A stretch of 64,000 nucleotides of DNA, from positions 140,316 through 204,315 of the forward strand of contig CATWQI010000007.1 of the NCBI GenBank assembly GCA_958352885.1. Direction: 5' to 3'. A program made the position numbers and the translations under genes. Below, piece by piece: positions 28,072 to 37,094 of the stretch. The notes beneath the pieces are model-generated. The model saw only the letters and a list, made by a program, of their open reading frames with translations. It did not search any database and had not been told where the DNA came from. The number at the start of each line of letters is the position of its first letter. Position 1 is the stretch's first letter. Origin of the DNA: an uncultured Duncaniella sp. Its GTDB lineage: Bacteria > Bacteroidota > Bacteroidia > Bacteroidales > Muribaculaceae.

Positions 28072-28381
28072 CGTTCTATTTATTGTAATACTTCGATTTA
28101 CCCGTTCTACCGAGCGGTCTACCCTACTGATAGTCAGATTAACCAAACCTCGTAATCCTGGCATCAGTCTCCATTTTCGCCCAGCCCCTCAAGCATCTTA
28201 TGAAACCAAAGATAAAACTGGACCAGAAATTAACACTTTCTCCCACATTCTACAAGGCAAACCGTTGTTTAGACAATACATTTTTGGGAATAAATCACAT
28301 AAATAATAGTAAAATGTGTCTTGCCGCATGTGTCTTTCATTTAAAACACATACTTAAGCACCAAACAGTACTGCACACTAC
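28072..28381. other. Intergenic stretch without recognised gene
   Basis: Between the ppdK terminator and the end of the MATE gene. A short plus-strand open frame (28200-28403) has no recognisable features and runs into the MATE gene; I see no RNA gene or repeat here. Confidence 0.5.
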
Positions 28382-29725
28382 CTATCTTTTATTATACAGA
28401 TAATATGCGACAATCGACATCGATGTGAGAATCTCCGAGACTGACAATGCAAGCCATATCCCTTCATCACCTGAAATCCGAGGGAGAAAAATAAAGGATG
28501 GCACCAAAAATATAACCCCACGCAAGAGCGCAAAGGTTATAGACGGAAGGACCTTCTCGACACTTTGGAAATACCCTATTGCAGTGAGATTGAAAATAAA
28601 AAACACAAATGCGACCGAGAATAATGGAAATCCAGCTACCGCGATTTTTGCCGCCGGCAAACTCGCATCAAGAAACAAATGCACCATTACCGCCGGCACA
28701 AAAACAAAAGCGGCAGTAACCACCAATCCGCATATCAATGATGACATTATTGCAAGACGCTCCGTAGCCACTACTCTGCACTTACTCCCTAACCCATAGT
28801 TATAACTGATGATAGGCTGTGCGGACTGAGCTATTGCATTGCCAATCATGAACACAAACGGGCAGTAATAACAAGCAATACCGAATGCCCCCACACCATC
28901 ATTGCCCAAGTAACGCATAAACATCAGATTCCCCATAAGCATAAGCATCCCCATAGTTGCCTCCCCAAGCAGAGCGGAGATTCCGATTCTGCACTGATAG
29001 CCAATATTGCGCAAAGTGAGTGCCGCACTTTGCAGGGATAATTTAAACTTAATAAGCCTAAGCGACGAGGCAAAAAAGCAGAGATATCCCATCACCATGA
29101 TTCCACCGACAGCGCAACTGACACATGAGGCGACCGCTGCACCCTTAACACCCATTTGCAGAGGAAATATGAATAAATAGTCAAGTAACACATTAAGCAA
29201 TCCCGGTCCCACGTTACACCACATGGCATATTTCGGTGCACCGTCAAGTCGTACGACAAAGAGCCCGATAGTACACCATGCCTGAAACAAACAATATACA
29301 AAAATCCACGGCATATACTCTTTAACAAGGGGCATAAGGGAGTGTGACGCACCAAGCAAAATTCCGGTCTTTTCCATCGATGGCAAGGTGACAAGGAGAA
29401 ATAATGCCACTACCGTTGTAGCTGCCAAAAATGCCTGTGTGATATTAAGTCTTGCAGCCTTGTCATTGTTATTCGCAAGATGAATCGAGGATATTACGGA
29501 AGCTCCCACTCCCAGCATCAGACTAATTCCTGCTATCACCATGGTAGGGGCTATACAGATATTAACTGCGGCAAGCGCATCACTCCCTATCCCCCTCCCC
29601 ACAAATATACCATCTGTCGCTGTAACAGCACACATAGCCAACATCCCTAACAGAGTGGGGATAAAATAACGCCTGAATAGACGGGGTATACTCACAGACC
29701 CCAAATCAATTGAATCACGCTGCAT
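28382..29725 (-). CDS. MATE-family multidrug/toxin efflux protein
   Basis: 447-residue membrane protein with about twelve hydrophobic segments in two similar halves. The start has RYFIPTLLGMLAMCAVTATDGIFVGRGIG, with the two-half MATE pattern repeating in the middle (LMLMGNLMFMRYLG). It exports drugs or metabolites using an ion gradient; the substrate is unknown. The gene has its own promoter at 29857-29886 and follows the MFS gene on the same strand. Confidence 0.9.
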   Translation of the reverse strand: MQRDSIDLGSVSIPRLFRRYFIPTLLGMLAMCAVTATDGIFVGRGIGSDALAAVNICIAPTMVIAGISLMLGVGASVISSIHLANNNDKAARLNITQAFLAATTVVALFLLVTLPSMEKTGILLGASHSLMPLVKEYMPWIFVYCLFQAWCTIGLFVVRLDGAPKYAMWCNVGPGLLNVLLDYLFIFPLQMGVKGAAVASCVSCAVGGIMVMGYLCFFASSLRLIKFKLSLQSAALTLRNIGYQCRIGISALLGEATMGMLMLMGNLMFMRYLGNDGVGAFGIACYYCPFVFMIGNAIAQSAQPIISYNYGLGSKCRVVATERLAIMSSLICGLVVTAAFVFVPAVMVHLFLDASLPAAKIAVAGFPLFSVAFVFFIFNLTAIGYFQSVEKVLPSITFALLRGVIFLVPSFIFLPRISGDEGIWLALSVSEILTSMSIVAYYLYNKR

Positions 29726-29856
29726 AATGAATCATCATTTAGAATTCCACATAAAAATAGCCGGATATGAATCGAGGTTTTACCCAGTCATCTTATCCGG
29801 CAATACCTTATGGCCCTCCGATGAGGATTACAAAACGCTGCTTATAATCGGCACTG

Positions 29857-29886
29857 CAAAGTTAGCACTTTTCATTGACTTTACAA
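29857..29886 (-). promoter_or_regulatory. Promoter for the MATE gene
   Basis: Minus strand: TTG (29884-29886), exactly 19 bases, TAACTTTG (29857-29864). The transcript would start near 29850 with a leader of about 125 bases. An open frame across this stretch on the plus strand is not considered a gene. Confidence 0.7.
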
Positions 29887-29993
29887 AATCATTGCAATCG
29901 TCTTGCTTCGTATCTAAAAATAGATTTCTAAGAAAATGGTATAATGCCACATACAGGTTATCGATAGATAGCACCGTGATATGTCCGGGCAAT

Positions 29994-31166
29994 TCAGAGC
30001 TTGCGCCTAACCGCCATAATCGCAAATGTCAATGCCGACAATGAGCAGACTGCAATTATAATCAATGTGGTAAACATTATATTTCCGATACCGACCAATG
30101 GAGAGACTATGCCACCGAACAGGAAACCGGCTGCCCCGAATATAGCAGACGCCGCTCCTACATATTCCCTACCCTCATCCATCGCCATGGTGGTAGCCGC
30201 TGTGAAAATATATCCCACAAATACGAGCATCACAAAAGTGAGCACCTCATATACAATAAACTTGTCGAAAAGCAGGTAGCATGCCAGCTGCATCAATGCG
30301 ACGGCAGACACTCCGCATGCTCCAAACATGCCGGCCTTTGACATCTTACCGAATTTCAATGACAACGCCGACCCAATTCCAATACCCAACGCATTTATGC
30401 CGAAGATCACAGCAAAAACCAACTCCGAGAATCCGAAATAATTCTGTATTATGAAGGATGCAGATGAAATATAAGCAAACAATACTCCGTTAGCAAACGC
30501 AAACATCAACACGTACACCCTGAAATATTTAAGCCTCAGCAATTTCGGGAATGAGAACATAAGGCTCAGCACAGACCCATGATGCCTCTTATCCGCCGGC
30601 AAGGATTCCTCGAATACCAGACACATGCCAAGCAGCACAATACCGATACCAAACAATATCCAGAATATACCCTGCCATCCCACTGATTCCGACACCAGAC
30701 CGCCTATCACAGGAGCGGTCACTGGAGCTATCCCATTCACAGCGCCTATAATCGCCAATGTCTTGGCAAGTTCCCTGCCGGAATAGCAATCGGTGGATAT
30801 GGAACGTGAAAGAACTATACCTCCGGCTCCACCAAGCCCTTGCAGGAAGCGACATAGATTAAAGAACTGTATCGATGGCGAGTATATGCTTATCACCGTC
30901 GACACCGCAAACAGGAGCATCGCTGAAATAAGCACTCGACGCCGTCCATATTTATCGCTGAGCGGTCCGAAAAATATCTGCCCAACCGCAAGTCCCAGCA
31001 TACTCGTGGCAAGTCCCAGCTGAACAAGAGAAGGAGTAGTGTCAAAAATTTCTGCCATTGACGGTAATGTGGGCAGATACATATCTGTCACAAACGGACC
31101 GAAGGCTGAGAGCATTCCCAAAAATACTATCAAAAAAAGATAATAACTTCTACTGAATTTTGCCAT
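29994..31166 (-). CDS. Bcr/CflA-type MFS drug efflux transporter
   Basis: About 390 residues with twelve membrane segments. Family signs are LSAFGPFVTDMYLPTLPSMA at the N-terminus, the cytoplasmic motif GPLSDKYGRRRVLI and RFLQGLGGAGGIVLSRSI. It likely expels drugs such as bicyclomycin or chloramphenicol relatives, or metabolites. Three in-frame ATGs (31184, 31175, 31166) lie in a tandem repeat. The last is chosen because family members begin close to the first helix and because the -7 element at 31200-31207 would place the transcript start only about 10 bases before the first. Confidence 0.88.
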   Translation of the reverse strand: MAKFSRSYYLFLIVFLGMLSAFGPFVTDMYLPTLPSMAEIFDTTPSLVQLGLATSMLGLAVGQIFFGPLSDKYGRRRVLISAMLLFAVSTVISIYSPSIQFFNLCRFLQGLGGAGGIVLSRSISTDCYSGRELAKTLAIIGAVNGIAPVTAPVIGGLVSESVGWQGIFWILFGIGIVLLGMCLVFEESLPADKRHHGSVLSLMFSFPKLLRLKYFRVYVLMFAFANGVLFAYISSASFIIQNYFGFSELVFAVIFGINALGIGIGSALSLKFGKMSKAGMFGACGVSAVALMQLACYLLFDKFIVYEVLTFVMLVFVGYIFTAATTMAMDEGREYVGAASAIFGAAGFLFGGIVSPLVGIGNIMFTTLIIIAVCSLSALTFAIMAVRRKL

Positions 31167-31199
31167 ATTTGTCATATTTGTCATATCTGATTTTTTTTG

Positions 31200-31207
31200 C
31201 AAAGTTA
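31200..31207 (-). promoter_or_regulatory. -7 promoter element for the MFS gene
   Basis: TAACTTTG on the minus strand, directly after the terminator of the RND gene. No good TTG at the -33 spacing is seen, so the assignment is moderate. Confidence 0.45.
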
Positions 31208-31226
31208 CCTATAAATTCTACACCTG

Positions 31227-31263
31227 TAAAAAATATAGCAGCCGACATCCACGTCGGCCACTA
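31227..31263 (-). terminator. Rho-independent terminator after the RND pump gene
   Basis: On the minus strand, arms GCCGAC and GTCGGC with a 6-base loop, extended outward by five further pairs (two of them G-T), then TATTTTTTAC. The stop of the RND gene is 24 bases upstream. Confidence 0.7.
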
Positions 31264-31286
31264 TACATCAATGTTTCACAGTTGCG

Positions 31287-34200
31287 TTAATTAGTCCTAA
31301 TCTGAACATTACCTTTTTGTTTATGGCTTGGAATTATTCGTTCATGTAAATACTGGAATATCACAAAAAGCACCGGGACTATGAACAGGAGCGCCAATGT
31401 CCCGAACAACAATCCGCCCACAGTCCCTACTCCGACCGAAATATTGCCGTTCGCTCCTACGCCGGAAGCAAACATCAAGGGCAACATTCCGAATACCATC
31501 GTGGCTGATGTCATTATGATAGGGCGGAATCGAGCCTTGGCTGCCGAAATTGCCGCAGCGAACAGTCCCATTCCTTCCTTACGCCGCGCCGAAGCATATT
31601 CCGTCAGCAGAATTGCTGTTTTTGCGAGCAGACCTATAAGCATAATCAGCCCAATCTGCATATATATGTTATTTTCAAGTCCCCACCATCTTGCAAACAG
31701 GAAACTGCCGGCAAGTCCGAATGGCACAGCCGCTATTACAGCAAACGGTATGGTAAGGCTTTCGTACAGGGCACAGAGGATGAGATATATGAATGCCAGA
31801 CAGATACTGAACACCAGCACAGTAGTGTTGCCGGATGAGGACTCCTCACGTGACATACCTCCGAATTCGTATCCGTATCCGACAGGAAGACATCGCGCCG
31901 CAACCTCCTTGATTGTGTTTATCGCTTCTCCGGAGCTATATCCATCACCCTGCTCGCCGAACACGGATATCGACGGAAAGAGATTGAATCTTGACAGACT
32001 CTCCGAACCGTATACACGTGTGAGAGTTATGAAATTATCTATCGATGCCATATCGCCCGTTGACGAACGCACGTACATCCGTTTAAGCGCCTCCGTATCC
32101 AGACGGGAATCGGGCGAGGCCTGTACCATAACCCTGTAAAGCTTGGTGAATCTGTTAAGATTTGACGAATAACTGCCTCCTACATATCCGGAAAGAACTG
32201 AAAGCACATCGGCTGGCGACACATCATGCTGAAGGCACTTCACTGCATCAACCTCAACCATATACTGGGGATATTTGGTATCAAATGTTGTATACGCTCT
32301 CGATATCTCAGGACATGCGTTCAACGAGTCTATAAACTGGCGTGTCACTTCCAGCAACTCTTCAGTAGTCTTACCGGAACGGTCCTGGACATACAGCTCA
32401 AAACCGCTACCGGTACCGTAGCCAGATATCATCGGTGACTGTGAAGCTCGTATCTGAGCCGACGCAATCCCTTCCGTTCGAGCATATATCTCCTTGATTA
32501 TAGTATTGATATCATGCTCCACACCCTTGCGCTCGCTCCAATCCTTAAGTCTGATATTAAATGAACCTGCCGATGCCGACTGGTCATGACGGGCGTTCTT
32601 TCCGGTCACACGCGAATATATGCTTATATCCGGGATTTCCCTTAGAGCTGCCTCTATCTCATCCATCACCTCGTCGGTTTCAGCAAGATTAGAACCGGGA
32701 GCCACCTGCACGTTCAGACTGATTGTTCCCATATCCTCCTGCGGCACCAGGCCTGTCTTAGTGGTCGCCATAAGCCACCATAATGCACCTACTGCCATAA
32801 CAAACAGCACAAGTACTACCCAGCGGTTCTTAAACAAGAACATGACACCGGTGCGGTACTGCCCCACCACATTATTCAGTGAACGGTCAAACGCATAATG
32901 AAACCGTTTGACATAGCCTATTTTCCTTCCGTCAGCATCTGAACACCGCATAAGCAACGCACTTAACGCCGGACAAAGAGTCATCGCATTTATCAGCGAA
33001 ATACCGACTGCAACAGCCATAGTCAGACCGAACTGCTTATAAAATGTCCCGGACGTGCCACCCATAAAGCACACAGGGATGAACACCGCCATAAATACCA
33101 CAGTGGTAGTAATCAAAGCAGCAGAAAGTCCGCCCATTGCTGAGACTGTGGCTGTATACGGATCACGCTCGCCCTCGTCAAATTTAGCCTGCACGGCTTC
33201 GACCACTACCACGGAGTCATCCACCACTGTGCCAATGACAAGCACAAGCGCAAACAGAGTAAGCATATTGAGCGTAAAACCCACTGCATATATAAACGCG
33301 AACGTCCCAATCAATGACACCATTATTGACAGAATCGGTATCAGAGTAGCCCTTATGTCATGTAAAAACAGATATACCACAAGCACCACAAGTACCAACG
33401 CTATCACAAGAGTCTCAATCACCTTATAGATTGATGCATCCAGGAAATCCTTAGTACTTGAGATATCCGTAAGCACCATTCCTGACGGAAGCTTTTCCCT
33501 TATTTCGTCAAGAGTCTTGTCTATCTCAACTATCACCTCATTCGCATTCGAGCCAGCCGTTTGCGCTATCATAGCGTTAGCTCCGGGATGACCGCTTGTC
33601 TGACTAAGCATCGCATAGTTGACAGCGCCGAACTCTACTGTAGCTATATCCTTCAACCGCAACACATTCCCATCCTGCAATGCGGCTACCACCAGATTCT
33701 CGTACTCCTCTACATTCTCATACCGCCCGCGATACTTCAGCACATATTGGAACGTATTCATGGATTCCGCCCCCAAAGTACCGGTCGGGGACTCGATATT
33801 CTGAGCAGCCAGAACCTTGTCGACATCTGCCGGCACAAGTCCGTATTGCGACATCTTTGCCGGGTCAAGCCATATTCTCATTGCGTAATCGGCACTGAAT
33901 ATATTGACTTCACCTACTCCGGCTATACGGGATATCTGCGGTTCGATGTTAATTTTCATGTAATTAGTCAGGAAATTAGCATCGTACGTGTCATCAGGGC
34001 TATATAATGTTATGGACTTCAATGTGCTGTTCTGTCGCTTGCGCACTGTGACACCGCTTTTTGTCACCTCCGCCGGCAGCAATCCCTGAGCGGATGCCAC
34101 TCTGTTCTGCACATTTACTACTGCCATATCAGCGTCAGTGCCCTGCTTGAAATATATGGTTATTGTCGCTGTTCCTGTATTTGTGGCTGTCGAAGTCATA

Positions 34201-34433
34201 TACATCATATCCTCAACCCCGTTAAGTGACTCCTCGAGCGGAACAATTACGCTCTTAAGCACTGTCTCGGCATTTGCTCCTGTATATGTGGCAGACACCC
34301 TGACGGTAGGCGGAGCTATGTTAGGGAATTGCTCAATGGGAAGCTGGACGAGTCCGAGCATCCCGAGTATGACTATGAGCACTGAGATTACCCCAGCCAA
34401 AATCGGACGGTCAATAAATGTTTTTACTGTCAT
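31287..34433 (-). CDS. RND-family efflux pump inner-membrane subunit (AcrB-like, HAE1)
   Basis: 1048 residues, full length for proton-driven tripartite efflux pumps. The first helix and MTVKTFIDRPILAGVISV match the family N-terminus, followed by the porter domain. The central helix has VIGTVVDDSVVVVEAV with the paired aspartates of the proton relay, and the second half repeats the fold with GLLAKTAILLTEYA. The usual membrane-fusion and outer-membrane partners are absent on both sides: a terminator and an MFS gene lie downstream, and a divergent kinase gene upstream. It must share partners encoded elsewhere or be a remnant of a reduced operon. Confidence 0.93.
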   Translation of the reverse strand: MTVKTFIDRPILAGVISVLIVILGMLGLVQLPIEQFPNIAPPTVRVSATYTGANAETVLKSVIVPLEESLNGVEDMMYMTSTATNTGTATITIYFKQGTDADMAVVNVQNRVASAQGLLPAEVTKSGVTVRKRQNSTLKSITLYSPDDTYDANFLTNYMKINIEPQISRIAGVGEVNIFSADYAMRIWLDPAKMSQYGLVPADVDKVLAAQNIESPTGTLGAESMNTFQYVLKYRGRYENVEEYENLVVAALQDGNVLRLKDIATVEFGAVNYAMLSQTSGHPGANAMIAQTAGSNANEVIVEIDKTLDEIREKLPSGMVLTDISSTKDFLDASIYKVIETLVIALVLVVLVVYLFLHDIRATLIPILSIMVSLIGTFAFIYAVGFTLNMLTLFALVLVIGTVVDDSVVVVEAVQAKFDEGERDPYTATVSAMGGLSAALITTTVVFMAVFIPVCFMGGTSGTFYKQFGLTMAVAVGISLINAMTLCPALSALLMRCSDADGRKIGYVKRFHYAFDRSLNNVVGQYRTGVMFLFKNRWVVLVLFVMAVGALWWLMATTKTGLVPQEDMGTISLNVQVAPGSNLAETDEVMDEIEAALREIPDISIYSRVTGKNARHDQSASAGSFNIRLKDWSERKGVEHDINTIIKEIYARTEGIASAQIRASQSPMISGYGTGSGFELYVQDRSGKTTEELLEVTRQFIDSLNACPEISRAYTTFDTKYPQYMVEVDAVKCLQHDVSPADVLSVLSGYVGGSYSSNLNRFTKLYRVMVQASPDSRLDTEALKRMYVRSSTGDMASIDNFITLTRVYGSESLSRFNLFPSISVFGEQGDGYSSGEAINTIKEVAARCLPVGYGYEFGGMSREESSSGNTTVLVFSICLAFIYLILCALYESLTIPFAVIAAVPFGLAGSFLFARWWGLENNIYMQIGLIMLIGLLAKTAILLTEYASARRKEGMGLFAAAISAAKARFRPIIMTSATMVFGMLPLMFASGVGANGNISVGVGTVGGLLFGTLALLFIVPVLFVIFQYLHERIIPSHKQKGNVQIRTN

Positions 34434-34462
34434 TCCAAACTCTTATTACAGAAATTTGACCG

Positions 34463-34470
34463 CAAATTTA
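34463..34470 (-). promoter_or_regulatory. Possible -7 element for the RND pump gene
   Basis: TAAATTTG on the minus strand, 30 bases ahead of the start at 34433. The -33 region lacks a clear TTG, which could mean activator-dependent transcription; the adjacent direct repeat at 34513-34542 would be suitably placed upstream. Confidence 0.4.
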
Positions 34471-34512
34471 ATTGATTAAACTTTATCGGATAATACCAGT
34501 CTTATTGTATAG

Positions 34513-34542
34513 TGACTAACGGCACTTATGTAATGGCTAATG
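34513..34542. promoter_or_regulatory. Candidate LytTR-type operator (direct repeat at 21-base spacing)
   Basis: TGACTAACG (34513-34521) and TGGCTAATG (34534-34542) match at 7 of 9 bases and start exactly 21 bases apart. This is the usual spacing of LytTR regulator sites. The minus-strand sequence GCCGTTAGT fits the known LytTR consensus at 8 of 9 positions. It lies between the divergent RND gene and the kinase-LytTR operon. Assignment is inference. Confidence 0.4.
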
Positions 34543-34579
34543 ACCCTATGGTCTGTAAATCACTTTGATTTATAATAAT

Positions 34580-34587
34580 TAACTTTG
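34580..34587 (+). promoter_or_regulatory. -7 element for the kinase-regulator operon
   Basis: TAACTTTG, ending 28 bases before the ATG at 34616. The -33 match is poor, as on the divergent side. Confidence 0.45.
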
Positions 34588-34615
34588 TATCCATGTTCTC
34601 ACAACCGGAAAACAG

Positions 34616-35629
34616 ATGAAAAAAAGCTCAATTTACATTGATATCGTGTTTTGCATCATAGTCTTACCGATTATGATAATGATTTTTCCGGTCGAAAGAT
34701 GGTACCACAATTTCCAATGGTATGTCATTTCTGTTGGAATCTGGCTCTACTTTCTCTATATGTTCAACCGCATTGTCACTGTCCCTATTCTGTTCCAGGG
34801 AAAGCGCAGATTACAGGTGGGAATAATCATGATAGCCATCTCTATCGCGGTTACGTGTGCGTTCTCAAGAGTTATATTGTATACCCCAAAACCAAGTGTG
34901 CATGACAATGGAATTGAGCGGGTGCTTCCAAGCGTACAGCAGTATCAGCAGGCAGTCTGGTCTCTGTTCATGATAGTTGAGACATTCAGTTTCGCTGTAG
35001 GCCTGCTTACACAGACCGAAATCCAGCGCTCACGACGCAGAGCAGTGGAAATGGAACGTGACAAAGCGGAAATCGAACTATACAAAGCCCAGATTAAACC
35101 GCATTTCATGTTCAACACCCTAAACTCATTGTACGGACTGTTTCTTACGAATGATGAGAAAGCTCTCGTATCGTTAGAGAAATTCATCTCCATGATGCGT
35201 TACATACACAAAACCTCGAGGTGCGACTTAACAACGTTATCCGATGAAATAGATTATATCCGCCAATATGTCGGATTGCAATCATTGAGATTAAACGGCA
35301 ACACCGCTGTGTCACTTGACATCGATGTTGACGACAGCAGCCTGATGGTGCCACCAATGCTTCTTATCACATTTGTGGAAAATTGTTTCAAACACGGTGT
35401 GTCGCCTGTCGAAAAGAGTGAAATTGTCATCAGACTCTCGGAGAAAGAAGGCAATATGCTTTTCTCAACCACCAACCGCATATTTCCGGTAAAACGAATC
35501 GGAGAGCATCTCGGCATCGGGAACTGTCGCAAACGCCTTGAACTTATATACCCCGGCAGGCATACCATTGAAATTGAAAATGACGGTAACACATATAATG
35601 TCCAATTAAGCATAGATTTATCAGCATGA
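34616..35629 (+). CDS. LytS/YehU-like sensor histidine kinase
   Basis: 337 residues: four membrane helices (about 8-28, 38-58, 70-90, 117-137), a short coiled linker, then a His_kinase domain with AQIKPHFMFNTLNSL carrying the phosphorylated histidine. The ATPase region has MLLITFVENCFKHGV (N box) and GIGNCRKRLELIY. No periplasmic sensor domain is seen, so sensing is probably within the membrane. Its stop overlaps the regulator start by 4 bases. Confidence 0.9.
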   Translation: MKKSSIYIDIVFCIIVLPIMIMIFPVERWYHNFQWYVISVGIWLYFLYMFNRIVTVPILFQGKRRLQVGIIMIAISIAVTCAFSRVILYTPKPSVHDNGIERVLPSVQQYQQAVWSLFMIVETFSFAVGLLTQTEIQRSRRRAVEMERDKAEIELYKAQIKPHFMFNTLNSLYGLFLTNDEKALVSLEKFISMMRYIHKTSRCDLTTLSDEIDYIRQYVGLQSLRLNGNTAVSLDIDVDDSSLMVPPMLLITFVENCFKHGVSPVEKSEIVIRLSEKEGNMLFSTTNRIFPVKRIGEHLGIGNCRKRLELIYPGRHTIEIENDGNTYNVQLSIDLSA

Positions 35630-36348
35630 TTAAATGTGTCGCAATTGATGATGAACCGATCGCTCTCAGCATTATCGGAGAGTACTGTAAGAAATATGGT
35701 GACATTGACTACCATAGCTTCACGTCACCTATCGCCGGTATGGAGTATGTATTGAACACCCTCCCCGACATTGTGTTTCTCGACATTGAATTGAATTCAC
35801 ATAACGGTATCGAACTCGCCCGACGGCTTCCGCCCGGGACATGTGTGATTTTCACCACGGCTTATTCCCAGTACGCCCTTGACGGATTCAACGTTGATGC
35901 CATCGACTTCCTGCACAAACCTATATTTTATCCCCGCTTCCAGCACGCCATTGAAAAAGCCCTATTCTGGCTGGGGAGACGCAAGGAAGAGAATACGCCA
36001 AAACGTGAGACAATCACCCTCAAGGTTGAACACAAGACTGTGGTAATAGATCTTAACGACATAATCCTCATCGAGGCGATGGACAATTACATCAAAGTAT
36101 TCAGGGAAAATATGCCGATGATTCTATCCCAGATAACCATGAAAGAAATTGAATCCATACTTCCTGAGGATAGGTTTATCCGCGTGCATCGCTCTTTTAT
36201 AATCGCTCTCGATTCTATCGAAAAATTCTCCAACCGTAAGATATTCTTCACAAAACTCAACCGACAGATACCGGTAGGAAGAAAATACATCCAGACTTTC
36301 AATAAACTATACGACATATTCAAACTAACTAAACCAACAAAACAATGA
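35626..36348 (+). CDS. LytTR-family response regulator
   Basis: 240 residues. Receiver domain 1-120 with acidic residues at the N-terminus (AIDDEPIAL), the phosphorylated Asp in IVFLDIELNSHNG (about 50) and the late Lys in FLHKPIFYPRF. The LytTR DNA-binding domain covers about 135-235 (LIEAMDNYIKVF, RFIRVHRSFIIAL, KIFFTKLNRQIPVGRKY). It overlaps both neighbours by 4 bases, giving a tightly coupled three-gene operon. Confidence 0.93.
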   Translation: MIKCVAIDDEPIALSIIGEYCKKYGDIDYHSFTSPIAGMEYVLNTLPDIVFLDIELNSHNGIELARRLPPGTCVIFTTAYSQYALDGFNVDAIDFLHKPIFYPRFQHAIEKALFWLGRRKEENTPKRETITLKVEHKTVVIDLNDIILIEAMDNYIKVFRENMPMILSQITMKEIESILPEDRFIRVHRSFIIALDSIEKFSNRKIFFTKLNRQIPVGRKYIQTFNKLYDIFKLTKPTKQ

Positions 36349-36803
36349 AAAGAATCCTATCATTAGCAGCCATTTCTATAATGGTTTCCATGTCGGCATA
36401 CATTTACGCCGGCACTCCAATAAAGCAATCCGAACTTCCTAAGACCGCTCAGGAATTCCTGGCAAAGCATTTTGCCGGTGACAACGTACGTAAGGCAGAG
36501 AAAGACCAAGGCAGACGAGGCATGGAATACGAGGTCGACCTTACCAGCGGAGCTGAAATCGATTTCATGACTGACGGCAACTGGAAAGAAGTCAAAGCAG
36601 CCAAAGGCAACTCTGTCCCCTCCGCTATTGTCCCGAAAGCTATCGCACAATATGTTTCTACCAATTTCAATGGTCAGAGCATTGTTGAGATATCCCGCAA
36701 GCGAGGCGGTTTCGAAGTTGAACTCTCTAATGGCACCGAACTTAAACTCACAGAAGACGCAAAACCAATGCCCGAAAGACCGCAAGGCGGACGCAGACGC
36801 TGA
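36345..36803 (+). CDS. Secreted PepSY-like (DUF2874-type) protein
   Basis: 152 residues: signal peptide (ISIMVSMSAYIYA), then two similar halves of about 60 residues. Each half begins with a helix (PKTAQEFLAKHF, PKAIAQYVSTNF) followed by beta strands with YEVDLTSGAEIDF and FEVELSNGTELKL. This is the repeat seen in PepSY-like periplasmic proteins. The tail is basic (PERPQGGRRR). Overlap with the regulator gene suggests the protein is the output or a modulator of the two-component system. The ligand is unknown. Confidence 0.75.
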   Translation: MKRILSLAAISIMVSMSAYIYAGTPIKQSELPKTAQEFLAKHFAGDNVRKAEKDQGRRGMEYEVDLTSGAEIDFMTDGNWKEVKAAKGNSVPSAIVPKAIAQYVSTNFNGQSIVEISRKRGGFEVELSNGTELKLTEDAKPMPERPQGGRRR

Positions 36804-36828
36804 TAATCTCTCCTACCGAAAATACCTG

Positions 36829-36868
36829 AAACAGGCTGCCATCCCGGTGATGGCAGCCTGTTTCTATA
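36829..36868 (+). terminator. Terminator after the kinase-regulator-PepSY operon
   Basis: Perfect 13-base inverted repeat AACAGGCTGCCAT (36830-36842) and ATGGCAGCCTGTT (36850-36862), 7-base loop, followed by a short T-rich tract. Confidence 0.75.
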
Positions 36869-37094
36869 TTGCACTCCCGTGTAATCACAACCATTTATTA
36901 ATTCAGACATATCTGATGCCAGTCGTTTTTCTAATGGTTTAATCCCCCACCGGCAATTTTACGATTATTTATCTCTTTACGCCATAAAGAGTTAAATACA
37001 TGTTAAACAGTAGGTTGCTATTAAACGTTCAGTTGTTATTAGTGTCAAAAAAACAAATAAACATAAAAACGACAATAATATAAACTACTGAATT

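Noticed and set aside
28200..28403. 67-codon open frame after ppdK
   Set aside because: No promoter, no recognised motif, and it runs into the MATE gene on the other strand.
29727..30044. 105-codon plus-strand frame between the MFS and MATE genes
   Set aside because: It covers the MATE promoter and the end of the MFS gene; composition is not gene-like.
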